Of a stretch of DNA of 64,000 bases, positions 25,086-37,713 are shown piece after piece. Made by a program: the position numbers and the translations under genes. Positions within the stretch are counted from its first letter, which is position 1. Each line of letters starts with the position of its first letter. The notes below the pieces were generated by a model that saw only the letters and a list, made by a program, of their open reading frames with translations, made no database searches and was not told where the DNA came from. Source of the stretch: Thermothelomyces thermophilus ATCC 42464. Its lineage: Eukaryota > Ascomycota > Sordariomycetes > Sordariales > Chaetomiaceae. The stretch lies in the NCBI RefSeq assembly GCF_000226095.1, contig NC_016472.1, positions 8,060,001 through 8,124,000 of the forward strand, written 5' to 3'.

Positions 25086-25507
25086 TGTAACGAACCTAGC
25101 TTAGACTTCTTCTGAAAGGGTTCAGACGAAGGTAAATCAAGCAGGACAAGCGTACAGGTCGTCTAAGGGATTCGGTAAAGCCAAAGGGTTTATAATAACA
25201 CTAGAGTTGTCTCTTACAGTAGTTAACGATACTTGGTATAAGTATTGTAATTATGAGTTACTATTACTAGTAAACTCCTAGAGTCTACTATAACAAGTGA
25301 CTATCTATATATATATATAATCCTAGGATCACTCTTTATCTAGTGATCCTTTGTCGTCTAGATCACGGCTACGATAATGATCCTATGGTATATAGATCAC
25401 TTTGCTAAGCGTAATCCTTTCCTAATTAGTCCGTTCGTGCCTACTGTCCTATTGGCTTGTCAGGGAAGGCGGCTTAGGCGGCATCCTATATATATATTTC
25501 CGTGACA
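25086..25507 (-). repeat. 3' LTR of gypsy element 2
   Basis: 422 bp, the left copy on the map and the 3' LTR with respect to the minus-strand genes. It pairs with 32193-32614; about 40 differences by hand count, all transitions. Confidence 0.9.
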
Positions 25508-25629
25508 TAATGCCCTTCCTTTAAGGCTTTTGACCCGAAAGCCCATCTTAGGCCGTTTTAAATAACGCTAACAACCCTTAGTAAGTTGTCTCCCGTGTTT
25601 CCCTCTTTCTTCTATATACTGCTAATAAT

Positions 25630-26290
25630 ATGTCTCGTATAGTAAAGCGTTTGACAAAAAGATCCGTGAAGACCGAGGAGCGTATTGCCCTGGCTGCTGC
25701 CATTAACAAGCTAGGGTTCAAAGTGATGCCTTGTTCTTTTTGTTTTTCTTATGGCCTCTGCTGCCGTATAATAGAGAGTTCTTCTCGTTATGGCGAATGT
25801 GTTCGTCGTAGGAGGTTGTACGACGGTTCTAGGGTTCTAGTCTTGTCTTGTCGGTGTTCCCTTATTAGTATATTTTTCCTATACTAACTTCTGTAGTGTC
25901 CTATATCATAAATAAATCAAAGCGCCTCGACCGATTAGAATAAGATGCTAAAGAAGCTCTCTATGCCGACCGCGATTTGTTAGTAAAAGCATAGCGTCGT
26001 CTAGACAAGTCTCTAGCTCGTTTAGACCGTATTTGTCATTAAAAGCGATCGTTATTATCTCAAGGGTTAGAGATGGTTCGCTAGGGTCTTATATCTTTAG
26101 ATAAATTAGAAGAGGTAGAGTAACAGGAATCGGGGGCGGCTCTAGGTATATAGCTTAATAGTGGCGTTAACGTTATTAACTAGGGCGCTATCTTCGATTC
26201 TGTCCCGGTTTTGCCTTTAGTCGATCCAGGTTCTGCTAGTAGAACTATTCTAGTTTCTTAGGGCAATTTAGGTTCTTAATAGGTTCTTAT
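25630..26290 (+). other. antisense accessory ORF region of gypsy element 2
   Basis: Inside gypsy element 2, next to its 3' LTR, a coding-like segment reads on the strand opposite to gag-pol. An 85-codon open stretch (25630..25887) holds a Cys-rich block (MPCSFC, then further Cys and an ECVRRRR step). The sequence beyond it has the charged heptad texture of a coiled coil, in decayed form. The same segment occurs in reverse in gypsy element 1 (about 19.69-20.33 kb). From memory, Cys-rich ORFs of this type recur as hypothetical proteins in fungal genomes. Function unknown; a nucleic-acid-binding role would be a guess. Fossil, broken. Confidence 0.5.
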
Positions 26291-29200
26291 AAGTTGTCTT
26301 CTAGTCTAAAATCAAGCTATTTAACTAGATACTATAGTTCCCTATTAATAATATGTAAATCTAGAATTTCTTTAACGTTCTATTCTTCCTCTTTGTCCTC
26401 TGCTTCGATATTTATAGCGGTCTTGGCATTCTTTGGTGCTGGTTCGAGAAGTGAAATATAAAAAACATCTATCTATAATTATATAGATGACAGTAATGAT
26501 AGTCGGTAGTTAGATGTCGAAATTCGTTTTTTGATAACAAAGGGTCTGACCTTCTTAAAGTCTAGCTTTGTACTTGGTCGTTTGGTTCGTAGGTTTTATA
26601 CGATTAGGTAGACTTTGTCTCCCCTCTCTAAGTAAGGTCCTTCGAGCCTATATTTGTTGTAGTAGTTCTTTATTCTAGTTCTAACAAACTTAAGTTCCTT
26701 TTTAAGCTTCTTATATAGTATATATATTTGTTTTACTTTAACTACTGCTCTTGGCACTATGACCTCTAGTCCTTACCTAAGGTCTACTTTATATCTATAG
26801 TTTGCGAAGAACGGTATGACTTTGGTTATTTCCGTTGGCGTTGTATTATAAGCGAGTTATATTGTTAGTAATAGTATAACCTAGTTATCTTACTAGTAGT
26901 TAACGTAAGAACGGAGGTATTACTTAATAACTTGGTTTAGTCGCTCTATTTGTCTATTATTCTATAGGTAATATGCTATTAATAGCTTACTATTAATGCC
27001 TAATTGTTGTATTAACGCTTACTAGAACTTCGATGTAAACTTAGTATCTCTATTAGTGATCTATTCCTATAGCTAAGCGTATACTAATATAACTTGCTAA
27101 TAGATTACGTCTACTAACTGTTCCGCTGTCTAGGATTCCTTGTAGGGAAAGAAATATACCTATTTAGTTAGGTAATCTACTATAGTAAGAATACTATTAT
27201 AGATTATCCCTATAGCCGTATCCTTAGATTCTAGCAGTTTCGTAATAAAGTCTATTATAACTAAACTCTATAGTTTATCGGCTATTAGTAGTAGCTAAAG
27301 TAGCCTATATAGCTTATATCGTGCCGTTTTGCTTTAATTATAGATGTCGTAGCTCCGTACGACTTCCTTAACTCGTGTCATTAACTATAGAAAGTCGTAG
27401 TGTTTCTTAACTTATACGATAGTCTTTATAACTCCTTTATATCCTCCGAGTTTCGACTCGTAGAGTTCTTGAATTATTTATAGCTATTGATCTTTGTCAT
27501 AGATATACACTTTACCTCGGTACTAGAGTTTCCTATCTTTTTCTTCTACTTCGTTAGGTACTACTAGTCTAGGTATTACTTAATACTATACCTCGTTAAT
27601 CCTTTCTTCTCGAAAGATTATATAATATTCTAGGAACAAGTCGAGTAGATTATCTTCTACAGGTATCTACGTTTTATAATGTAGCGTTCCGTCTATTCGT
27701 TCCTTGAATAACGGTGGCGTTATTTCCATTTATCCTTCTATATAATCCGTTCGTCAGCTTAAGGCGTCCGCTTGTACGTTCTCTTTACCCTTCTTATAGC
27801 AGATCTCAAAATTAAATTCCGTAAGGAATTCTGCCTATTATATTTGTTGTCTATTAAGCTCCTTTATCGTTATAAAGTATCGTAAATTCTTATAATCTAT
27901 ATATACTTATACTAGTTTGATTGTACTGCTAAGGTATAGTCGCTATTCCTTAAAAGCTTTAATAATCGTAAGTAGTTCCTTGTTATAGATCAGATAATTA
28001 AGACGTAGTCTATTAAGCTTCTTTAAAAAGAAGGCTATAGGATATAGCTCCCCTTGTTTATCTCGTTATCCTAACTATCCTCCAATAGCATAGTCTAAAG
28101 CGTCTGTTTTTACCTTAAATAGCTTCTTAGAGTCTGGTAGTACTAGTACTAGATCTTTAGTAATGGCGTTACAGATCTACGTAAATACTTGCTTATATTG
28201 CTCTTCCTATTGGAATTTAGTGTTCTTCCTAGTAAGTTCGTACAAAGGTTATACGATCGCTCCAAAGTTCCTAATAAATATCCGATAGAAGTTCGCAAAC
28301 CTGATGAAACTTCGTACTTCTATGACTAACGTCAGTTATAGCTATTCCTTAATAGCTTTAACCTTTAAGGGTTTGATCTAGATTTGTCCTAGGGATATTT
28401 TATATCCTAAAAATACTATTTTCCTAATATAGAATTTGCTCTTTTCCTTGTTAACTAATAGCTTATATATATATAATATATCTAATACTACTCTTATATA
28501 TTTCTAGTGTTTGTCTATCGTTTTAGAGAAGATAAGTATATTATCGAGATAATATATTATAAATTTGTCAAGAAAGGATCGGATAGCTTAATTAATCAGG
28601 GCTTAGAACGTTACTAGCGTGTTTATTAGTCTAAATGGCATGACAAGGTACTTATAGTAGCTATAGGGTATCCTAAAGGCCGTTTTCCACTCGTTGCCTT
28701 CTTTAATCTATATATAGTTATAGGCCAATAGCAAGTCAAGATATATAAAATATTAGGCTCCTGCTAACTAATCTTAGAGCTATAAGATTAGCAGTAACAG
28801 GTATCGGTTTTTCATAGTCTGTTCGTTAAGTTACTAATAGTTAATATATAACCATAGCTTTCTATCTTTCTTAGGTATAAAAAAGATTAGGTAGCCTGCT
28901 AGCGATATCGATAGGCAGATATATCCTCTTTAAAGGTTCTCTTCTAAATATCGCTTAAGTTCTTCGTTCTATATCTAGCTTATATAGTAAATCTTAAAGA
29001 ACTTTAGTCGTGCTCCTTCCTTAAGCTTGATCTTATGATCCTATAGGCTATACTCTAGTAATCCTTCTAGATACTTCGGTTCGAATGCTAGGTATTCTTT
29101 ATATTCCTTTGGTACTTCCCTAATCTCGTCTCGTTTCTCGGTTTTCTAATAGTATACAAACTTGGTTCTGTCTATAGCGATACTAGCGATTTCTCCTATC

Positions 29201-32192
29201 TCAACCTACTACTCTAGTTACAATGCTCTATATTCGTCAATAGAGAGAATAGCTATTAGCGGTTTAGCTCGTTCCTCTTGTCGTAACGTCGGTATCGTTA
29301 TACTACTTCTTCTAGAGTCTATAGTAGTTTGCCTACTACTATCTATCTCTTATAGTAGATCTATAGGATATACCTTCCTCTAAGCATCGTCTGCTTATAA
29401 TCCTTATATACTCCCTATCTCGCTAGTCGAATATAACTCTGTTCGGGGTCGTAGGTAGCTACTATTTTTCTAGCTAATGTCTAGGTCGTAATCTTTATAC
29501 TATAGTAACTCTAATATTATATCTTTATCGTTATCTATGTCTATAATGCTAAATATAACTACTATAGTCTTCCCTACTATAGTGATATCGATCGGTTTAG
29601 TCTCCTTATATACCTATTACGTTAGAAATAGCCCTTTGACTATGCTATACTTCCGCTTCATTCTCTAGGGTATCTATAGCTAATTTATAAGCGTTAGCGA
29701 AATTAGGTTTATCTCTGCTCTACTATCTACTAGTACAAGCATTTCATGCTATCTCTATTATACTGTTATCTATAGTTGCTTATCTTACCGCCGTCATCCA
29801 AAGATTATAACGATTTCCTATATTTCTGCTAGGAGGTCTCGATATAGTGGTTTCTTATACTAGTTCTTCCTATACTACGCTACTACTTGCTACTATATAG
29901 GCGTTAATGGTTTTCAGGCCCCTCGAAGGGCCCTAACCCGTTTCCTAGGTTAGTGCTAACCTCTTCAGTTATTTAGCTAATAGTAGCTTCGTCGATTGTA
30001 CTTATTTCTATAAGCCACTAAGTGCTTATAGCTTCCTACCATTAGGTCCGTTCTGCTTTTCATCGTACGTACTATAGCTTTATCTAAAGCTCCTAGATCT
30101 ACGATTTCTTTTTGTCTGTGTAGTAGAGGCAGTTATTACTCTAGCACGAGTCCTATATATCTTGTCCTATTCCGTAGTACCTAGGCTAAGCTCGTTTTAG
30201 TACTACTATAATGCCTTCTAGATCGTGGGCTTCGATCTTCTAGAGCAATTTAGCTGCTCTATTTCCTATATTATAGACCTATTCCATAGGGTAGAGGCTT
30301 CTGTTCTCATTTCCTTGTCAGGTCGGCTAGTGATTGTTTTCGAATTTGTCGCGAAAGTGGTATTAGCATTTGTATAATACATACTAGAACTAGGGCACTT
30401 ATATATGTGCCTCGTATCGCGGGTATAATCGTGTAGCGTCGCCTAGAAGGTATTAGAATTCTTTTCCAAATCCTTCCTACTATATATAGACTGTAGGTAC
30501 TCCGATGCTAAGGTAGGAGTATTTCTTCTAGTAGTTTTCCTATATACGTTTATCTTTTCCGTGGTTCGTGTATATGAACTAGTACTTAGGGTTCTATACG
30601 TTATAGCTAAGTTACTAATCGTTAAAATACTTGGCGTAGCTGTCAGGCCTATTATATATTATAGGCTATTCCCCTCTAATAGTTTCTACGATACGTCAGA
30701 GTTCCCTTGTCTTGTCCCTTATCTTATCGCTCTACTAGGTAAGTCTAATCAAGCGTTTATTCTATTCGCGTAGTTCCGTATTAAGCTAGAAAACTTCGTT
30801 ACGATACTATTTAATTCGTTCCTAGAGGAATAGAACATTAGGTCCGGGTCTTTCGATTCCTTAGGTATTAGTCGTCTATAATCTATCTTACCTCTATATA
30901 ACTATAAAACTCTATTACCTTAGGGCTAGGAGAATCGAAATTAGTAGTATATACTCTCCTACTATATCTTATTTAGCAAGACCTATCTCTAGGTCTACTA
31001 TAACTAGTTCGGAGTACGGTACTTGTTTATCTTTACTATTACCATTATATCCGAGACTATTTATATTGCTATCCCTGTCTTCGTAGCTCGTAGCTACCAC
31101 TTTAATGACGTCCTTAGTAGTTTTGTCGATAGCCGTAATTTCCTTTCTAGGGACTGCTTTCTACTCTTTCTTTAGGCTTTGACATTCTTATTTATAGTGT
31201 CCTTTCTTTCTATAGTTATAGTAGGTAATGTTAGACTTATCTTTAATCGTCTTCTTCTTATCCTACTTCTATACTACGTCTATATCTATAGCTCTAGGAT
31301 ACGTCCTATACAAGGTACTAATATATGCTCGCTTTTTCTTATCGTTAGCCTTGACCGCAATTCTATTTATCTAACCTTATTTCTACTACTCTCATACATA
31401 GAGTCGATTATTGATTCTAATAGCCTATACGATATATTTATCTAGGGTCTTAGGCCGGTTATACTTATATAGCTTATCTTTAACCTTTTCCTTTAAGCTA
31501 TTATAGAATAGTTACATTAATACCTTATTATTAAGCTAAGACTTAAGTATGTCCTATCTAAACTATATAGTATAGGAGGCCACTAACTTAGTCTATTAGA
31601 GATTAGTAAGTCTTTCTTACGTATAAATCTTCTTATCTTTATCACTAAAAACCTTCTAGAGCTCTTCTTTAAAATAGTTATAGGATTAAAAGACTACCTA
31701 TATAAACGTATCTTAGTCGTCTTCGTCTTCCTTAATAAGATAGTTATTCTACATAAGCTCGAACCATCTAAGTACCTTACCCTCTAGTCTTATAGCTATA
31801 TAGAGGACTTTAGCTTTATTATCTAGAAACTTGTCGTTATTAAGCTAGAAGTAAGATCAGAGATTTGTCAGGAATCCTACAAGATCCTCCTTAGTTCCTC
31901 TATATTTGCTAGGTAGTTTAATCTTAATACGGCTCGCTTTAGTGCCTTCAAGTGCCTTGATTTTAGTATAGGCCTTATTAACTAGCTTTTACAAGTGCTT
32001 TTCGCCGTTCTCGAGTTCCTTGATCCGAGCTTAAGCAACCTTATCTCTCTGGTCTAACTCCTAGATCTACTGCTAGAGTTAACCAAGCTAGGTAAGCAGC
32101 TATTTAGCCGTAATGTCGGTAGCTATGTCGATATCGAGGTCGAAATTACCTTCGTCCTGAACTATAATAGAACAAAGGGAGTGATAGCAACG

Positions 32193-32614
32193 TATAACAA
32201 ACCTAGCTTAGACTTCTTCTAAAAGGGTTTAGACGAAGGTAAATCAAGCGGGACAAGCGTATAGGTCGTCTAAGGGATTTGGTGAAGCTAAAGAGTTTAT
32301 AACAACACTAGAGTTGTCTCTTATAGTAGTTAACGATGCTTGGTATGAGTACTGTGATTGTGAGTTACTATTACTGGTAAACTCCTAGAGTCTACTGTAA
32401 CGAGTGACTATCTATATATATATATAATCCTGGGATCACTCTTTATCTAGTGATCCTTTGTTGTCTGGATTACGGCTGCGATAGTGATCTTATAGCGTAT
32501 AGATTACTTTGCTAAGTGTAATCCTTTCCTAATTGGTCCGTTCGTGCCTGCTGTTCTATTGGCTTGTTAGGGAAGGCGGCTTAGGCGGCGTCCTGTATGT
32601 ATATTTCTATGACA
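32193..32614 (-). repeat. 5' LTR of gypsy element 2
   Basis: 422 bp partner of 25086-25507. Its inner edge carries the same leader sequence as found just after the 5' LTR of gypsy element 1 (in reverse complement). Confidence 0.9.
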
Positions 32615-34688
32615 GAATTAAAGCTCGATATAACGTCTATAAGTAAGGTAATATTAGTTAGTTCCTTAGCATTAGGGTAATTTAAGACTAACCTATATAT
32701 AAGATATAGTTAGTCTATAACTAATATATTAGAAAGGTAGTAAGAAGATATAGGCTAGATATACTTAATATATATAAGCTAACTCCCTTAAGTTATAAAG
32801 AACTTAAGAAGTTTAAAGGGAGCATTACTAGTATATAGATTAAAGAGTATTAGGAGCTTATCGGATTAATTCTATACTATATAGTCATATTATATCTAGA
32901 TATTATATATACACGTTTAGTACTCTCTCGATACCTAACTAACCTAGGACTACATTACTTATTGGAGGTATAGCAAGTGGTAAGATATTTATTTAGGAGC
33001 TCTTACCTATCAATCTAATATAGAGGCAAGTAAGTACTAGGAAGTCTGACACTTGTGATTACTAGGGACGCTTTATATATAGATAATCTGGATATATAAT
33101 ATTTATTATAGGGATATATCTTTTTCCCATTTAGAGGTCCTATTATATAGAAGGCATCGTACTAGGATATTATTATAACGTTAAGCACTAAAGTAGAACT
33201 TCTAACGCTCTCCCTTATAGTAAGAGGGGCTATAGTACTTAAAAGGCTATTTATAGATATCGATCTCAAGCTTAGGGAACCCTAGAATATCTATTATAAC
33301 AATTAGTAAATAATAAGACTAATAATAGCTAAGAACAAATATATCAATACTTACCTATAGTATATAGATATCTATAATATATAATTATACTAGGAAGTGG
33401 TAAAAGGAACGTTTAAAGCTATATATTTACTAATTAGTTAGATACTAGTAGATAGGCTTATTAAATAATTTAGCTAATAAGCCTTTAAGCGCTAAAGGGC
33501 TCTTCTTAATCTTTAAGATATTAGTCATAGGCTTATATAATTAAGGAGTAAAAGATAAGTCAAATTTGTCAAATAAAATACTACCTAATACTCCTTATCT
33601 ACTACTATTAGCCGTTATTAGGATTAATAGCCTTGCCCTTACCTTTATCCTAGCTAGGTAATAATATAGCACCTAACGCGTCATCAGATACGCTAATACA
33701 AGCATTATAAACCTCCTTGATCTTACCTAACTAGTAGAAGATATTATATATAAAGTAGGCAATCTTTATAAAATATATAAGTTTAGCCTTATTAAGCTTA
33801 TACTCCTCTATATCATCTATACCAGCGTGTTTAAGGTCATTTTATAGAACTATACGTAACTTCTTAAGATCCTATATATAATTATTAGCGATTTGCCTAT
33901 ATATTAAGGGTAGAGGTTTAGGATCTAGGGACTTATAGAAGCCTTAGCTCTATCTAATAGAGCCCTCGTCAAATCCTTTACTAACCTAATATAAGAAGTA
34001 GGACTACTATTATAGTTAGTATAAGTATTACAAGAGCTATTAGATATATAGGCAATTAGTATATATCTCCTTATACTTATAGGAACCGTAGGTATAATGG
34101 TAATAGTAGGAGCTAGTGCCGGAATGATCACGATATTCACCGAAAGAACGTCCTACTAGAGCCGACTATATATACATTCTATAGGGCACCTCGCGAAGCT
34201 CGCTAGCAATAATATCACTATATTTAGTTAGCTTGAACGATCTTAATACGACTAGCAAAGTACTAGAAAACTATAAAACTAGTATAAAACTAATTGAACA
34301 GAGATAATAGGAATACTTATAGTTTAGAAGCTTTAGCATACTTATACTTTCGAGGCATTATAGGAGTAAGAGTCAACCTACTAGCAGTTATAGTATTTAC
34401 AATAGGTATACCTAACGAGTTATCTATTGATTTAAGCATAGGAGGCATCATCCTATTATTATTATTACGATTAAAACTAGTAATATTATTACTCTTATAG
34501 TTATAATAGCTATATTTAATCTATAGCTTTAAAGAAATCGCTCTACTATACTTAACTCTTTTAGACTTCTAAATACAGAAGGCAGGCCCCCTAAAGGAGC
34601 TATCAAGGTAAGAGTAATAAAGGATATAATATTAAGAACAGTATTACTACAAAGCGTAGTTAAACGACTATCGCCTTTAATTAGGGGG

Positions 34689-34905
34689 TGTATTAGAAGC
34701 TGTAGAGCTTCTAAGAGTATTAGCCACATATATGCCATAGCTATATAAGGCTGTTTAACGCTTTGACCAGTTCCTTTGTCTATAAATATCAGTTGTTTTG
34801 TCTCCTTTGTAGATAGTTTAACAAGGCACTGTCTCCTTTGTATAGCTACCTACTGTAGACTGCTTTTAACGCTCCTGGAGCTCCCACTGCGTTCGGCAGT
34901 TTACA
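34689..34905 (+). repeat. right LTR of copia element
   Basis: 217 bp direct copy of 12785-13002, beginning TGTATTAGAAGC and ending in ACA. The differences I saw are mostly transitions plus one small indel near the end. Confidence 0.75.
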
Positions 34906-35301
34906 ACGGTTACATCAATATTAGGCAGTATAAATAGGCACCCCTAGGACTAATAACATGGTTAGAGAATAACGACATGTCGAACTTAATGGCGGCCGGG
35001 GGTCAACCAGTCCCTTTTATAATTAGACATCTCGGGTGTAAGCTTCTTAGCTAATTAACTACACTGTGCTCAGCTTTTGCATGGCCAACGCGAAGCCGTC
35101 GAGGGTGCACGCTGCGGCTTCTGCAATGAGTAATTGTGCCTTGGACAGTCTGATGTTCTCTGATAGGGAAGTGATGCTGGGGATGTAGCAGTAGGAGTGG
35201 CATTCGTCGATGCTGGAAAGTTTCGTGAAAAGATGACAAAACTAGGTAGGTTCGACCCTTGAAAGGGAGGGCTGCATCCAGGCTCGCTCTAAAGCCCGGT
35301 G
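34906..35301. other. island edge, intergenic
   Basis: Composition changes from AT-rich to balanced at about 35.05 kb. Some minus-strand open sequence at 35051-35230 could be an eroded 3' extension of the neighbouring pseudogene, but I cannot establish it. Confidence 0.4.
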
Positions 35302-36970
35302 CTATTCGGAAGTCAAGTTTCGTTGATAGTCCTCGTCTTCCGCACTCTCTTCGCATCCGTCTCTGGTACCGCTTTGACCATCTGCTTCTCTTTGGCCTTC
35401 CTTGCCAGAACCAAGACTCGGCAGCTGGAGCCATTCATGCTGCCATAGTTCGGCGTCTCGCTTCGAGTCGGGGTTGACATCAGCCATGTACTCGGACACA
35501 GCTTGTGTTGCTCCTTTAGAAGCCGACTCATCCGACACAGCCAGCTTCCAGTCGCGGACCGATATCGGTCTAGGCCTTGGGACGCTATCATCCGTGCTAG
35601 GATGAAAAGCAGTAATTCCTGGAACGGCAGGTGTGATATATCCAAAGACCGGGATTTTGAAACCAAAAGAATGTCAGATACTGCAATTGATGCTCCCTGA
35701 AGGCGGCATGAAGTTGAACTGAAGGTCCGGCAAGCTCAAGCGGTGTCAAACCGAACGGTTTCCAGGGGGAAGTTGGAAATACTGGAGTTGCCGCGTTGAG
35801 TGTCAGAGCTAGCAATCGACAATAATCAGCTCGGGCTATCTTGCCATCCTCAGAAACCCCCGGCTGAACGGGCTGCTGAATAAAATGCTGCAGTGTGTCG
35901 GACCATGCGGCCGTGTTCAAGTCGGCTGGCAAAGATCCAAGTCGTATCCTCGTTAACAGGGTCTCTCCTATGCCTAGCACCGTTGCTCCAATCCAGAAAA
36001 AGGCTACTTTTGGTGCTCGATCCATCATCATGCGGCCAAGAATTAAAGGTCTGTCCACGGCGAAGGAGTCGATGGCCGTCAGGGCACTTTGTAGCCAAGG
36101 AGTTACGGCGTTGCATTCAATGTTGGGATTGAAGAAGGCATTCAGGAGCATGGACACGGTGCCGTGGATGTTTCAACTCATGGTGAGGAGCCGGTCGAGA
36201 TGACACTCTGGCGGGCGCAGCCAATTGTGCCGGAGGCGAGAGATCTGACGTTGCTCTTCCGACACCGCTGCCCGCCCACTGGCCACGAGAGGCGGAAGAT
36301 GGAGCGTTCCCATGCTTTCCGATATAGATGGCAAGAGGAGGGCAGCAGCGAGTGCTGCGTGGCTTTGGTCTACGATATTGTGGCGGAGGCAGAATCTGTC
36401 GAGGAACTCGAGAGCTTCGGCGAACGAAGGCGGCTTCCACATTGACGCCTCGGATACGACAGGACGTCGCCTTATGACAAAACGCGGCCCAGACTGAACT
36501 TGGATGGACCAAGGCGACCAGAATGTTTCCAATCCTGCAAGCATGATCGCCTGCCAACCCCTTCCCGGCGCCAGAACAGCGGCCCACCAGCGACATTCGT
36601 TAGACGTGGCGTTACCGATATCTACGATCGTCCTCTGCTGGTCACCGTTTCGTACTGGCCGTGAGCCATGCGCCTCCTCTTGTCACCCTTCTGCCTTTGG
36701 TCTCTCGTCGTCATCCTCCTCATCCTCCTCCACGAGTGCTTGGGAGGTTAGGTAGCGGATATCACAGCTTACGCGCATGATTTCGGACCAGCGCGCCGAC
36801 AAGATGAACGCCCAGGCCAAGATTAGGACCGAAAGATAGTTGCAATCCATTCCGGGGAACCACGACTCCTAGTTCAAGGTGCGGTCATCCTCCTCGGCAA
36901 TTCTCAATTTTGTTGGAACGAGGTGGTGCGAGCCGATCACAAATTGCGAGTATATGCGGAATGTAGGCAT
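35302..36970 (-). pseudogene. decayed fungal-specific host gene
   Basis: A long minus-strand reading frame starts at the ATG at 36970 (context GATAAAATG) and is coding-like throughout: SWFPGMD, LAWAFILSARWSEI, then RWWAAVLAPGRGWQA, SPWSIQV, FFNPNIECNAV and WKPFGLTPLEL, ending in a segment with QHEWLQLPSL. I recall this pattern from large uncharacterised protein families of filamentous fungi, but I know no function. The frame is crossed by three in-frame stops (TAG at 36869-36871, TGA at 36683-36685, TGA at 36173-36175), and a frame change near 35600-35660 is needed to reach the C-terminal part. The TAG fits a CpA-to-TpA (RIP-type) change; the TGAs do not. No plausible introns remove all four lesions. 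It lies 400 bp from the retroelement island. Confidence 0.65.
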
Positions 36971-37713
36971 TTTATCTGGACAGTCCTGTGCGGTAGAACC
37001 CTATATCGCACCGCCAGTTATGTATCGCCGGTTGTTGCTCGTGTGTATTCCATGTTCAGGCAACGGAGTGGCTGGGAAACTAGGCTGTCGAGTGAAAGCG
37101 TTGTGGACCGAAAGGTACGAGACCGGGAGGGCTGGGCTCTGGATAGCGGCGGTATAGCACCTGAGCCACGAGGTGTAGCTGTCCGCATATATGTCGCGAA
37201 GTTGTTCGTCGCTGAGTTGGACTGCGCCGTTCATATTGATTAATATTGCTGTTTGTGGACGGGTTTACGAAGCGATATTTTGAAAGATGCAATGTTGCGG
37301 ACTGCGCAGCTGTTGACCCGGTAGAAAGAAACAAAACAGTCACAAAAACGATTGCAGCCTCATCTTTCCAGATAATATTGTAATAATATCCGTCAGGGTA
37401 AGTGCGCCTTCCATTGAGAACATGAACGCCTTCCCAGGCAGTAACCCTCTCTGCATGGACCCGATAGCTGAGCACATACACGATACCATCTGGAAAAAAA
37501 TGTCAAGGACATTAGAAGGAAAACAGAAGGGGGCTCGAAACGAAAAGTGGTATGTCTAAGTATGTACAAATACTAGTGACACGGACGCCCAAAGTACGGT
37601 TGAGCACTGCCGTTTGAGCACTCCAGTTTGGGGAACTTTGCAAAATCGCAAAATCCATCCCCGGACTCGGTGGACCTCCATTTGCCGGCCTCGGTAGCCC
37701 GACTCTGTGGGCA
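36971..37713. other. intergenic
   Basis: About 740 bases upstream of the pseudogene and downstream of the membrane-protein gene. A 77-codon minus-strand ORF (37001..37234) has no recognisable features. Nothing else supported. Confidence 0.4.

Larger units (their letters stand above)
25086..32614 (-). mobile_element. Ty3/gypsy chromovirus, minus strand, degraded
   Basis: 7529-bp element with two 422-bp LTRs and an exact target duplication GAATT (25081-25085 and 32615-32619). It reads on the minus strand: gag at about 32.2-31 kb, RT at about 29-28.5 kb, integrase at about 27.5-26.6 kb, chromodomain at about 26.45-26.3 kb, and the polypurine-tract complement just inside 25508. Its internal sequence is clearly the same family as the plus-strand element at 13245, but the LTR bodies differ much more, so these are two subfamilies. 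It interrupts the RT region of the copia element. Full in layout, broken many times, a fossil. Confidence 0.9.
12785..34905 (+). mobile_element. Ty1/copia LTR retrotransposon, split by two insertions
   Basis: Outermost element of the island, flanked by direct repeats of about 217 bp. Once the two gypsy insertions are removed it is about 7 kb. Its own sequence lies at 13003-13239, 20851-25085 and 32620-34688. Recognisable parts in copia order are a gag-like and protease/integrase region (about 20.9-23.5 kb), reverse transcriptase (about 24.35-25.08 kb, interrupted there by the second gypsy element) and the remaining RT/RNase H part (32.6 to about 33.5 kb). Integrase before RT is the copia order. 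A short purine run (AGGGGG) precedes the right LTR. It is a heavily broken fossil with dozens of breaks, the oldest element of the nest. No clean target duplication was found; both flanks share only GGTT nearby. Confidence 0.8.

Noticed and set aside
12785-34905. The opposed gypsy copies as one huge inverted-repeat DNA transposon
   Set aside because: Each copy has its own LTR pair and its own target duplication, so they are independent retroelement insertions.
35600-35660. A very short intron (about 40 nt, GT...CAG) that would fix the frame of the decayed host gene
   Set aside because: Too short for a fungal intron, lacks a branch point, and would not remove the in-frame stops.
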